NCBI RefSeq assembly: GCF_001514145.1
Contig: NZ_KQ948683.1
Location: 1-64,000, forward strand
Direction: 5' to 3'
Origin: Streptomyces canus
GTDB lineage: Bacteria > Actinomycetota > Actinomycetes > Streptomycetales > Streptomycetaceae
DNA length: 64,000 bases
Part shown: one piece after another, positions 34,931-42,952 of the stretch
Layout of the letters: the number at the start of each line of letters is the position of its first letter
Numbering within the stretch: the first letter of the stretch is position 1
Position numbers and translations under genes: made by a program
The notes under the pieces: model-generated
Told to the model about the DNA's origin: nothing
The model's database searches: none
What the model saw: the letters and a program-made list of their open reading frames with translations, nothing else

Positions 34931-36088
34931 ATGCCCATCCTGTCCGACGAGGAACAGGCCGTCGTCGACATCGTCCGGGAGTTCGTCGACCGGGACGTAC
35001 GGCCCGTGGTGCGGGAGCTGGAGCACGCCAACGCGTATCCCGAGAAGCTGATCGAGCAGATGAAGGCACTCGGCGTCTACGGCCTGGCCATCCCCGAGCC
35101 GTACGGCGAGGCGCCGGTCTCCACATCCTGCTACGTCGGCGTGACCGAACAGCTGGCCCGGGGCTGGATGAGCCTGGCCGGAGCCATGGGCGGCCACACG
35201 GTGGTCGCCAAACTGCTGCTCGCCTTCGGTACCGAGGAGCAGAAGAACCGCTACCTGCCGAGGATGGCGACCGGCGAGGTACGGGCCACGATGGCGCTGA
35301 CCGAGCCGGGCGGCGGCTCCGACCTGCAGGCGATGGGCACCGGTGCCCGCCGCCTGCCGGACGGCGGGTATGTCGTCAACGGCACCAAGACCTGGATCAG
35401 CAACGCCCGCCGTTCGCAGCTCATCGCACTGCTGTGCAAGACCGACCCCGGCGCGTCACCCCGCCACAAGGGCATCAGCGTCCTGCTCGTCGAGCACGGT
35501 CCGGGTCTCACCGTCTCGCGGGACCTGCCCAAGCTCGGCTACAAGGGTGTCGAGAGCTGCGAACTCTCCTTCGACGACTATCACGCGCCCGCCGAGGCGC
35601 TCCTGGGCGGCGTCGAGGGACACGGCTTCGCCCAGATGATGAAGGGTCTGGAGGTCGGCCGGATCCAGGTGGCCGCCCGGGCGCTCGGCGTCGGGCAGGC
35701 GGCCTTCGACGACGCGCTGCGCTACGCCCAGGAGCGCGAGAGTTTCGGCAAGCCGATCTGGAAGCACCAGTCGATCGGCAACTACCTCGCGGACATGGCC
35801 ACCAAGCTCACCGCGGCCCGCCAACTGGTGCTGCACGCCGCGGAGAAGTACGACTCCGGAGGCCGCTGCGACATGGAGGCTGGCATGGCCAAGCTGTTCG
35901 CCTCCGAGACGGCGATGGAGATCGCGCTCAACGCCGTACGGATCCACGGCGGCTACGGCTACTCCACGGAGTACGAAGTCGAGCGCTACTTCCGGGACGC
36001 GCCCCTGATGATCGTCGGCGAGGGCACCAACGAGATCCAGCGCAATGTCATCGCCGCCCAGCTGATCAGCCGGGGTGGCCTCGTGTAG
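34931..36088 (+). CDS. Acyl-CoA dehydrogenase, canonical, 385 aa
   Basis: FAD-dependent alpha,beta-dehydrogenation of an acyl-CoA. Seen: FAD/substrate blocks ATMALTEPGGGSDLQAMGT and VNGTKTWISNA, then RESFGKPIWKHQSIGNYLAD and the catalytic-base block VGEGTNEIQRN with Glu at about 364 in the short-chain/glutaryl-like position. Length is normal. GAGGAGA precedes the ATG. It diverges from the CitE-type/MaoC pair and is followed 79 bases later by the luciferase-like oxidoreductase. It probably supplies the enoyl-CoA for the MaoC hydratase. Confidence 0.92.
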   Translation: MPILSDEEQAVVDIVREFVDRDVRPVVRELEHANAYPEKLIEQMKALGVYGLAIPEPYGEAPVSTSCYVGVTEQLARGWMSLAGAMGGHTVVAKLLLAFGTEEQKNRYLPRMATGEVRATMALTEPGGGSDLQAMGTGARRLPDGGYVVNGTKTWISNARRSQLIALLCKTDPGASPRHKGISVLLVEHGPGLTVSRDLPKLGYKGVESCELSFDDYHAPAEALLGGVEGHGFAQMMKGLEVGRIQVAARALGVGQAAFDDALRYAQERESFGKPIWKHQSIGNYLADMATKLTAARQLVLHAAEKYDSGGRCDMEAGMAKLFASETAMEIALNAVRIHGGYGYSTEYEVERYFRDAPLMIVGEGTNEIQRNVIAAQLISRGGLV

Positions 36089-36167
36089 GGCCACGCACCA
36101 ACCGCGGCACCCCGCCACCGCCGTACATCGGCGACGCCCACGTTCGCACAACCGCCCGGAGGACCAA

Positions 36168-37217
36168 GTGAAACTGTCGATGCTGCTGTCCAGGTACACC
36201 GGTGATCCGGTGGAGACGGCCCGGCTGGTCCGGGACCTGGAGTCGGCCGGCCTGGACATGGTGTGGGTCCCGGAGGCCTACGGCTTCGACGCCATGACGC
36301 TCGTCGGCTACCTCGCCGCGACGACCGAGCGGATGCAGATCGGGACCGGCATCGTCAACGTCTTCACCCGCACCCCCACCCTGCTGGCCATGAGCGCCGC
36401 CTCCGCGGACAGTCTCTCCCGCGGCCGCTTCGCCCTCGGCCTCGGTGCTTCAGGACCGCAGGTCGTCGAGGGCTTCCACGGCGTGCCGTTCGATCAGCCG
36501 CTGCGGCGGATCACCGAGACCATCGAGATCTGCCGCAAGGTGTGGCGCCGGGAGGCACCCCTGACGCACGACGGAAAGGTCTACCAACTCCCCCTGCCCG
36601 CCGACCGGGGAACAGGGCTCGGCAGGCCACTACGGCTGATCAACCACCCGTACCGCAACAACATCCCCGTCTACTGTGCGTCGCTGATGGAGCGCTCGCT
36701 GCGCGCGACGGCCGAACTGGCGGACGGCTGGCTGCCCTTGTTCTTCATGCCGGACAGGGCGAAGGAGGTCTTCGGACCCGCACTCGCCGCGGGGACCGCG
36801 CGCCGCTCACCCGACCTGGCACCGCTGGACATCGTCGCCGGCGGCCCGGTCGCCGTCGGCGAGAACCTCCCGGTCGACGATCTGCTCGACCGGGAACGGC
36901 CGACAGCCGCCCGGTACATCGGCGGTATGGGCGCCCGGGGCAAGAACTTCTACAACGACCTGGCCTGCCGGTACGGCTTCGAGGCCGAGGCCAAGGTCAT
37001 CCAGGACCTCTACCTGGACGGCAAGCAGCGGGAGGCCGAGGCCGCAGTCCCCCGGGAGTGGCTGGTCCGTACCACGCTGATCGGGCCGCCCGGTCATGTC
37101 GCGGAACGGATCCACGCCTACCGGGAAGCTGGCGTGACCACTCTCAGCCTGGACCCGGTCGGGCCGGACCCGGCCGGCACGGTCGAGGCGGTACGGAGCC
37201 TGGTGGACCACCTATAA
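36168..37217 (+). CDS. Luciferase-like (LLM, probably F420-dependent) oxidoreductase, 349 aa
   Basis: TIM-barrel oxidoreductase of the bacterial-luciferase superfamily. Seen: GLDMVWVPEAYGFDAMTLVG, MQIGTGIVNVFTRTPTLLAM, GRFALGLGASGPQVVEGFHG, ETIEICRKVWRREAPLTHDG and a C-terminal PPGHVAERIHAYREAGVTTL. These fit F420-type members better than FMN-type luciferases. The GTG start at 36168 has CGGAGGA upstream. The substrate is unknown. The adjacent acyl-CoA dehydrogenase and downstream TetR suggest it oxidises or reduces a CoA-bound or released intermediate of the same pathway. The next gene's -10 overlaps its stop codon. Confidence 0.88.
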   Translation: MKLSMLLSRYTGDPVETARLVRDLESAGLDMVWVPEAYGFDAMTLVGYLAATTERMQIGTGIVNVFTRTPTLLAMSAASADSLSRGRFALGLGASGPQVVEGFHGVPFDQPLRRITETIEICRKVWRREAPLTHDGKVYQLPLPADRGTGLGRPLRLINHPYRNNIPVYCASLMERSLRATAELADGWLPLFFMPDRAKEVFGPALAAGTARRSPDLAPLDIVAGGPVAVGENLPVDDLLDRERPTAARYIGGMGARGKNFYNDLACRYGFEAEAKVIQDLYLDGKQREAEAAVPREWLVRTTLIGPPGHVAERIHAYREAGVTTLSLDPVGPDPAGTVEAVRSLVDHL

Positions 37218-37225
37218 TTGATCCG
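37213..37225 (+). promoter_or_regulatory. Consensus -10 of a probably leaderless TetR transcript
   Basis: TATAAT (37213-37218) overlaps the TAA stop of the luciferase-like gene and ends six bases before the GTG of tetR, placing transcription start at or next to the start codon. No ribosome-binding site is visible. The -35 is weak. Confidence 0.55.
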
Positions 37226-37935
37226 TGTCTAGAAAATCCGCGGGCAAGCCGCCGACCGAGACCTCCGACTCCAAGTCGGTGCGTACCCGCGAACGCATCC
37301 TGGACGCGGCGGCCCATGTCCTCAGCCGCAAGGGCTATGCAGGAACACGGCTGAGCGATGTGGCCGACCAGGCACAGATCCAGGCTCCCGCCATCTACTA
37401 CTACTTCTCGTCCAGGGAAGTGCTGATCGAAGAGGTCATGTGGGTGGGCGTGGCCCGCCTGCGGGAACATGTCGCGGAAGCGCTCGACGCGCTTTTGGCG
37501 GACACCACCCCCATGGAACGCATCGACGCGGCCGTCGAGGAACACCTGCGCTATCAGCTGGCGATCTCGGACTTCGCCACCGCCGCGATCCGTAACGCGG
37601 GCCAAGTCCCCGAGGACATCCGCACCCGGCAGCTCGCCGAGGAGGCCAAGTACGGGGACATCTGGCGCGCACTCATCCAGGACGCCCAGAAGGCGGGCGA
37701 GCTCCGTGCCGACCTCGAACCCCGGGTCGCCCGCATGCTGATCCTGGGCGCCCTGAACTGGACGACCGAATGGTGGAATCCCCGCCAGGGCTCGCTCGAC
37801 GTCGTGGTACGCACCGCGCGGTCCCTGGTGCGTCACGGCCTGGGCGCGCCGGCCGTACAGGAAGAGGGCGCTACCCCGCCGTCAGGGACGTCCCGGACCC
37901 GGCGCACGGCCGCCACGACAGGCCGAACGGCCTGA
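37225..37935 (+). CDS. TetR-family regulator, 236 aa
   Basis: Repressor with the HTH at about residues 19-65 (TRERILDAAAHVLSRKGYAG, LSDVADQAQIQAPAIYYYF) and a ligand domain of the TetR_C KstR2/fatty-acid type (LRYQLAISDFATAAIRNAGQ, ALNWTTEWWNPRQGSLD). The Ala/Pro/Arg-rich tail of about 25 residues is probably disordered. GTG 37225 follows TATAAT by six bases without a ribosome-binding site, suggesting leaderless translation. It likely controls the 31.9-37.2 kb genes, sensing an acyl-CoA. Confidence 0.88.
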   Translation: MSRKSAGKPPTETSDSKSVRTRERILDAAAHVLSRKGYAGTRLSDVADQAQIQAPAIYYYFSSREVLIEEVMWVGVARLREHVAEALDALLADTTPMERIDAAVEEHLRYQLAISDFATAAIRNAGQVPEDIRTRQLAEEAKYGDIWRALIQDAQKAGELRADLEPRVARMLILGALNWTTEWWNPRQGSLDVVVRTARSLVRHGLGAPAVQEEGATPPSGTSRTRRTAATTGRTA

Positions 37936-38060
37936 GAGGCGCTTGCGGGCAGGGCTTCCGCCCAAACCGCCGGCGTGCCGATCAAACGGACCTGAACGGA
38001 TCGGACTCGCAAACCCGGAGGTCACAGGTAGAAGCATCGCTCGAGCAACGAGCCCAGCGC

Positions 38061-39098
38061 TCATTCGGGCAGTTCGATGACGAGCTTGCCGAAGTGCGAC
38101 CCGTTCGCGAGGGTGGTCAGTGCGTCGCCCACCGATTCCAAGCCGGAGAACACGTGGTCGACCACGGGGGTCACCTGGTGCCGCCCGACCGCGCGAGCCA
38201 TGTCCTCGAACAGTTCGCGCGGACCGACTGCCACGCCTCGCATGGTGACGGCACGCATGAACACCGGCGGCAGCGAAAGGTTCTCGACGACGGCGCCCGT
38301 GACCGAGCCGACCATCGCGACGGTTCCACCTCGGCGCACCGCGCGCAGCGACTCCGGCAGAGTGGCGCCTCCCCCGAGTTCGACGACGAGGTCCGCACCG
38401 GTACCGTCGAAGATCGTCCTCGCCGTTCGTCCCCATTTCGCGTCGTCGCGGTAGTTGATCAGATGGTCGGCGCCCATCTCGGAAGCGCGTGCCAGTTTCG
38501 CGTCGTCCTTGGACGTGATCGCGACCTCGGCGCCCGCGAGCTTGGCGAACCGCAGAGCGAACAGCGCCACTCCCCCGGTCCCGAGGATGAGTACGCGCCC
38601 GCCCGGCCGCAACGGCTCCGCACCGCCGAAGAGCGCGTTCCACGCTGTGACACCGGCACACGGCAAGGTCGCGGCCTCGACGGCGGACAGGTGCGCGGGA
38701 ACTTCCACCAGGTCGCGCTCGTCGAAGACGACGTGCTCGGCCAGCACGCCGGGTGTCTCACCCCCGCGGGCGCCGCCGGATTCCGGTGCACGGCCGGCGA
38801 TCCAGCCCGGCGCGTGGATCGGCATGACGCGGGTGCCCACCGGAAACTTCGTGGCCCCGGCGCCTGACTCGACGATGGTTCCCGCCGAGTCGGACATCGG
38901 AACCAGCGGCAAGGCCATCCTCGGGTTGTACTGTCCCGCCACGACCAGAAGATCCCTGTAGTTCAAGGACACCGCCTGGTTCCGCACGAGGACTTCACCC
39001 GGCCCCGGACCGGGCCTGTCGACACGCGTGACGGCGAGGTTCTCCACGCCCCACTTGGCGAGTTCGACACGACGCGTCTGCTGGACATCAGTGCTCAT
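38061..39098 (-). CDS. Zinc-independent MDR (quinone-oxidoreductase-like) dehydrogenase, 345 aa
   Basis: NAD(P)H-dependent medium-chain reductase. Seen: an N-terminal GroES-like domain (LVRNQAVSLNYRDLLVVAGQ, MALPLVPMSDSAGTIVESG), CAGVTAWNALF, a Rossmann motif in VLILGTGGVALFALRFAKLA, and VDHVFSGLESVGDALTTLAN before the end. Structural zinc cysteines are absent, so it is reductase- rather than alcohol-dehydrogenase-like, though NYRDLL resembles some alcohol dehydrogenase paralogues. It is last in a leftward run with the alpha/beta hydrolase (56-base gap) and another MDR enzyme. Substrate unknown. Confidence 0.88.
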   Translation of the reverse strand: MSTDVQQTRRVELAKWGVENLAVTRVDRPGPGPGEVLVRNQAVSLNYRDLLVVAGQYNPRMALPLVPMSDSAGTIVESGAGATKFPVGTRVMPIHAPGWIAGRAPESGGARGGETPGVLAEHVVFDERDLVEVPAHLSAVEAATLPCAGVTAWNALFGGAEPLRPGGRVLILGTGGVALFALRFAKLAGAEVAITSKDDAKLARASEMGADHLINYRDDAKWGRTARTIFDGTGADLVVELGGGATLPESLRAVRRGGTVAMVGSVTGAVVENLSLPPVFMRAVTMRGVAVGPRELFEDMARAVGRHQVTPVVDHVFSGLESVGDALTTLANGSHFGKLVIELPE

Positions 39099-39154
39099 TG
39101 ATCATCTCCGAACAAGAACGAGTGGTTGGTGGCATGCGACTCGCACTCGATGCG

Positions 39155-40054
39155 TCATGGCCGCGCAGCGGCCCGGATCGCAGCCGCGACCGGCGCCGGA
39201 GCCTCGGCCTGGGGGAAGTGCCCCGCCCGGTCGAGCGCGGTCACTGTCGCGTTCGGCAGCAACTCGGTCGCGCGTTCGAGCACGTGGCTGCCGGACACCG
39301 GGTCCCGCAGACCCCACACCAGGCTGAGGGGGCCGTTCCACGACTGCAGCGCGGTTTCCCAGCGCTCGTGGTGAACATCCCGTTCCGCGTTGTAGCGGAT
39401 GAGCAGGTGCGCCAGCTTGTGCCCCTCATCGCGGGACATACCGGCCCACAGGTTGTCGAACTCCACGTCGGTCACCTTGGCGACACCACGAAGGCCATCG
39501 AGTACCGCCCGCATCCACGGGCTCGTGATGCCGCTCGCGACTCGCTCCCCGTGCTCGGGATCAGCCAGTTTCTCCTGCAGCGCCATGGGGCGGTACTCGC
39601 TGTAGACGATGGCGCAGTTCATGAGCGTCGTGCTGCTGGGATCGAATCCGAGAGCCCCGCGGTTATGGCGGTCCAGCAGCTCTTGTCCGACGATCGCGCC
39701 GTAATCGTGGCACACCAGGTTGACGCGCTCGAGCCCGAGATGGGACACGAGCTGCTCCACGATGTCGGCGGATTCGGCCACGCTGTATTCGTAGGGGTTG
39801 GGCTTGTCCGATGCGCCATAGCCCAGGAAGTCCATGGTGATGACGTCGTGGTCCGCCTCGAGGTCGGCCGCGACCGCCGCGTAGTCGTAGGACCAGGTAG
39901 GGAATCCGTGCAGCATCAGCACGCTGTGCCCGTGCCCTCGACGCCGGTAGGCGATGTGGTGACCAGCGGTCGTCACGAGCGTCTCACAGTCCGCGATCCA
40001 CTTCGCGCCGGCATCGTCGGCCGAATGCGGGTACGAATCTTGCGTCTCTGCCAT
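39155..40054 (-). CDS. Alpha/beta hydrolase, haloalkane-dehalogenase/epoxide-hydrolase type, 299 aa
   Basis: Hydrolase with an Asp nucleophile. Seen: oxyanion segment LMLHGFPTWSYDY, DFLGYGASDKP, nucleophile elbow VCHDYGAIVGQ with Asp at about 117 (not Ser), acid Asp in LVWGLRDPVSG and base His in DRAGHFPQAEAP. An Asp elbow argues for ester-intermediate chemistry on an epoxide, halide or similar, rather than serine esterase activity. Starts at ATG 40054 with GAAAGAAAGGCA upstream. It lies between two MDR reductases in one leftward transcription unit. Confidence 0.88.
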   Translation of the reverse strand: MAETQDSYPHSADDAGAKWIADCETLVTTAGHHIAYRRRGHGHSVLMLHGFPTWSYDYAAVAADLEADHDVITMDFLGYGASDKPNPYEYSVAESADIVEQLVSHLGLERVNLVCHDYGAIVGQELLDRHNRGALGFDPSSTTLMNCAIVYSEYRPMALQEKLADPEHGERVASGITSPWMRAVLDGLRGVAKVTDVEFDNLWAGMSRDEGHKLAHLLIRYNAERDVHHERWETALQSWNGPLSLVWGLRDPVSGSHVLERATELLPNATVTALDRAGHFPQAEAPAPVAAAIRAAARP

Positions 40055-40115
40055 GAACTGCCTTTCTTTCCTTGTCAGTTGCTGGTTGGCGCGAGGTGGG
40101 CGAGCGGCCCCGTCA

Positions 40116-41084
40116 TCAGCCGGATCCGATCTGGAGGATCAGCTTCCCGAGCGCGCGGCGATCATCAAGCGCGGCGAGGCCTTCGGCGACGTTCTCCATC
40201 GGGTAGGTCTGGCCGATCAACGGAGCGACGACGCCCTCACGAGCCATGTGAGCCAGCGCAGTCCCGATACTGCGGAAGACCTCGGGCCGTGTGTTCACGT
40301 AATGCCCCCAGGCGGCACCGATGACGGACACGTTGCGCAGCAGTACACGGTTGAGCGCCAGCGACGGGATGGTGCCATCGGCGAACCCGATGACGATCAG
40401 CCGTCCCTGCTGAGCGAGAACGCGCAGGCTTTCGCTGGTGCGCTCACCTCCCACGGGGTCGTAGACGACGTCGACGCCACGTCCACCGGTCGACCGGCGC
40501 ACCTCCGCGCTCCAGTTTTCTGTCAGCACCACGTCATGAGCACCCGCACGTTGCGCGATCTCGGCCTTTTCCGCGGTCGACACGACCCCGATGACGTGCG
40601 CACCCAGGCCGCGGGCAACCTGGACCGCCGCGGTTCCCACGCCGCCGGCCGCGCCGTGCACGAGAACCGTCTCGCCGGCCTCGACCCCGCCGCGAAGGCG
40701 CAGTCCGAAGTAGGCGGTCTGGTAGTTCAGGACCAGCCCGGCGCCCTGCCCGTCGCTGAGTTCGTCCGGCAGGAGGAACGTCGATTCCTCCGGCACGAGC
40801 AGCCGCTCCCCGAAGGCCCCGAACGTGAAGGCCGCCACCCGATCGCCCGGCTGCAGCGTGCTCCCGGCCGGGGCTCGCAGAACGCGGCCGGCCGCTTCGA
40901 GCCCGAGCGTGAACGGCGGGTCGGGCTGAACCTGGTACTTGCCCTGGCTCATGAGCAGGTCGGGGAAGCAGATGCCCGCTGCGGCGACCTCGATCAGCAC
41001 ACCATCGCCGGGCTCAGGCTCGGGAACGTCGGCGACGACGATTCCCGACGGTCGCGCCAGCTCGGTCACTCGTACGGCACGCAT
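40116..41084 (-). CDS. NADPH:quinone-oxidoreductase-like MDR enzyme, 322 aa
   Basis: Reduces quinones or enoyl-type substrates with NADPH. Seen: GICFPDLLMSQGKYQ, PPFTLGLEAAGRVL, the Rossmann block VLVHGAAGGVGTAAVQVARG, GVDVVYDPVGGERTSESLRV and the tail DDRRALGKLILQIG. Length and motifs are typical of QOR. Its ATG overlaps the stop of a 53-residue upstream ORF (TGATG). It heads the leftward run with the dehalogenase-like hydrolase and second MDR gene. A decayed relative lies across the divergent region at 41325. Confidence 0.9.
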   Translation of the reverse strand: MRAVRVTELARPSGIVVADVPEPEPGDGVLIEVAAAGICFPDLLMSQGKYQVQPDPPFTLGLEAAGRVLRAPAGSTLQPGDRVAAFTFGAFGERLLVPEESTFLLPDELSDGQGAGLVLNYQTAYFGLRLRGGVEAGETVLVHGAAGGVGTAAVQVARGLGAHVIGVVSTAEKAEIAQRAGAHDVVLTENWSAEVRRSTGGRGVDVVYDPVGGERTSESLRVLAQQGRLIVIGFADGTIPSLALNRVLLRNVSVIGAAWGHYVNTRPEVFRSIGTALAHMAREGVVAPLIGQTYPMENVAEGLAALDDRRALGKLILQIGSG

Positions 41085-41245
41085 CAGCCAACCTCGATTC
41101 CCGCGCTTCGCGCACAGAGTTCATCGATCAACTCGGCATATCGGTCCACGATCGACTTGCGTCGCGGGTCCCGGTCCACAGGACGATCCACCAGCGCCCG
41201 GACGGAACGCCGCGGCAGTACCGCATCGCGTGTCTCCACAGGCAT
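41084..41245 (-). CDS. 53-aa ORF, possible truncated nitroreductase N-terminus
   Basis: Too short for routine ORF lists but well supported as translated: ATG 41245 has GGAGGC directly upstream, and its TGA overlaps the next ATG (TGATG). The first half, ETRDAVLPRRSVRALVDRPV, matches the start of nitroreductase-family proteins (RRSVR...DRPV). The second half, DPRRKSIVDRYAELIDELCA, has no recognised match. It may be an internal-deletion product kept as a leader peptide for coupling, or a real small protein. Confidence 0.5.
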   Translation of the reverse strand: MPVETRDAVLPRRSVRALVDRPVDRDPRRKSIVDRYAELIDELCARSAGIEVG

Positions 41246-41277
41246 GCCTCCAACTTCGATCGCATCCTACCCTATTA

Positions 41278-41290
41278 TTCTAATCTAGAA
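41278..41290. promoter_or_regulatory. 13-bp palindrome TTCTAATCTAGAA in the divergent region
   Basis: Perfect 5-bp arms around ATC, in an AT-rich island upstream of the leftward QOR run and opposite the decayed MDR gene. A likely regulator site; the cognate protein is unknown. Confidence 0.4.
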
Positions 41291-41324
41291 TTGATTAAGC
41301 TCCCCGGCTAGACATCGACTGAAG

Positions 41325-42035
41325 ATGCTCGTCACAGGAAGGGAGGGAGGGAGAGTGCTCACGCAACAGCTCGGTGAGCTCGTCGACCCGGAGGGCATGC
41401 GACTGGTGGAGATCGACGAACCCGACGACGGGCGGATGGTGGCGAATCCGCACGCCGCGGGCGTCAGCCACCCCGACCTGCTCCACACCCGGGGCCTGCG
41501 CCAGAACAGGAACAAGGTGCCCTGCATCCCGGGCTCCGAGACTGCGGGCATGGTGCGCCGCGCACCTGCGGGCAGTGGGCCGGCACCGGGGCAGCCGGTC
41601 GCGGTGCCGACTCCCAGCGGGGCCTGGCAACAGGTCGTCGCGGTCGACCCCGGCCAGGTGTTCACACCGCCCGGCACCATGCCAACCCTCTCCGCCACCA
41701 GGATGCCGGCCAACTACCTCACCGGCCGCTTCGCGTTCACCCGGCGCGCCAGGACCCAGGCGGGCGAGACGGTGCTGGTGCACGGCGCAGCCGGCGGCAT
41801 CGGCGCCGCCGCGCTGCACCTGCGCCACGCCCTGAGGCTGCTCAGCACCGCGGTGGTCAGCGGACCTCGCAAGACCGAGACCGCACGGACCGCCGACGCC
41901 GACATGGTCATGCGGGTGGACGGCCGGCTCGACCGGGTCCGCGAGCATACGGGCGGCCGGGACGTGGATGTCGCGCTCGACCCGGTGGACGGCGACCGGT
42001 TCGCCGACTCCCCGCGCGCCCTGGCCCCTGAAGGC
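41325..42035 (+). pseudogene. Decayed MDR (quinone-oxidoreductase-like) gene
   Basis: Reads as a QOR-type protein for about 235 residues: NPHAAGVSHPDLLHTRG, CIPGSETAGMVRRAPAGSG, the Rossmann block VLVHGAAGGIGAAALHLRHA and DVDVALDPVDGDRFADSPRA. Resemblance then stops. The frame drifts through unrelated low-GC sequence and overlaps the nitroreductase start to end at 42350. Several usually conserved residues are altered (HLRHALRL after the Rossmann motif). The last 100 residues of the family are missing, so function is unlikely. Confidence 0.7.
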
Positions 42036-42274
42036 GGTGAACGTGCGACAAGGGTGATCAGCGGGGGCGGGCTGCGTCGCAGCTCCACCCTTGCCACCTT
42101 CGAGTACTCGCCCTACAGTCGGGATGCCCCACCGCGTTTTTACTCTGAAATAAAATCTCACCATCCTGTTGTGGCGCGTCCGGAGTTCACCCGACATCGA
42201 TCGCCGATCGAGCTCGCGGATGGCGAGGCGCTCACCTTTCGCGCTTCAGCGTGCCCTTCACAACAAGGGGAATC

Positions 42275-42952
42275 ATGCAGTTCGACGAAGTCATCCTCGG
42301 TCGCCGTAGCACTCGGGGATACAAACCTGATCCCGTTCCTCGGGCGCTGATCGAAGAGATCATCGCCCTGGCCATGCGGGCACCGTCGTCCTTCAACTCG
42401 CAGCCCTACAACTTCTACGTGATTTCGGGCGAACCGCTCGAACGTATTCGGGCGGGCAACATCGAGCGCACCCTGGCCGGTGTTCCGGATTCGCGTGAGT
42501 TCCGCACCGCACCTGCCTATACCGGTCCACACCGTGACCGACAGATCGGCGTCGCCAAGCAGTTGTTCTCCGCGATGGGTATCGTCCGCGACGACAAGCG
42601 GATGCGCGAGGACTGGCTTATGCGCGGATTCCGGCAATTCGATGCGCCGGTCTGCGTGATCGTCACCTATGACCGTGTCATGGACAGCACCGATGACACC
42701 CCCTTCGACTGCGGCGCGGTTTCGACAGTACTGGTCAACGCAGCCTGGTCCCGCGGCCTCGGAACGGTGATCAACAGCCAAGGCATCATGCAGTCGCCGG
42801 TGGTCCGCGAACACGCCGCGATCCACGATGACCAGGTGATCCTGAAGGCGATCGCTCTGGGCTGGCCCGACGAGAGCTTTCCAGCCAATGCGGTGGTCTC
42901 GGAACGCAGATCGGTAGCAGAAGCGACCACGTTCGTCGGATTCGACGACTGA
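42275..42952 (+). CDS. Nitroreductase-family flavoprotein, 225 aa
   Basis: FMN-dependent NAD(P)H reductase. Seen: the N-terminal FMN-binding block VILGRRSTRGYKPDPVPRAL, AMRAPSSFNSQPYNFYVISG, and C-terminal GTVINSQGIMQSPVVREHAA and KAIALGWPDESFPANAVVSER. ATG 42275 follows AAGGGG. GC content here and just upstream is lower than in neighbours, with more A/T-ending codons, hinting at recent acquisition from another lineage. It stands alone between two decayed genes. Substrate unknown; enone or nitro reduction are the family options. Confidence 0.88.
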   Translation: MQFDEVILGRRSTRGYKPDPVPRALIEEIIALAMRAPSSFNSQPYNFYVISGEPLERIRAGNIERTLAGVPDSREFRTAPAYTGPHRDRQIGVAKQLFSAMGIVRDDKRMREDWLMRGFRQFDAPVCVIVTYDRVMDSTDDTPFDCGAVSTVLVNAAWSRGLGTVINSQGIMQSPVVREHAAIHDDQVILKAIALGWPDESFPANAVVSERRSVAEATTFVGFDD

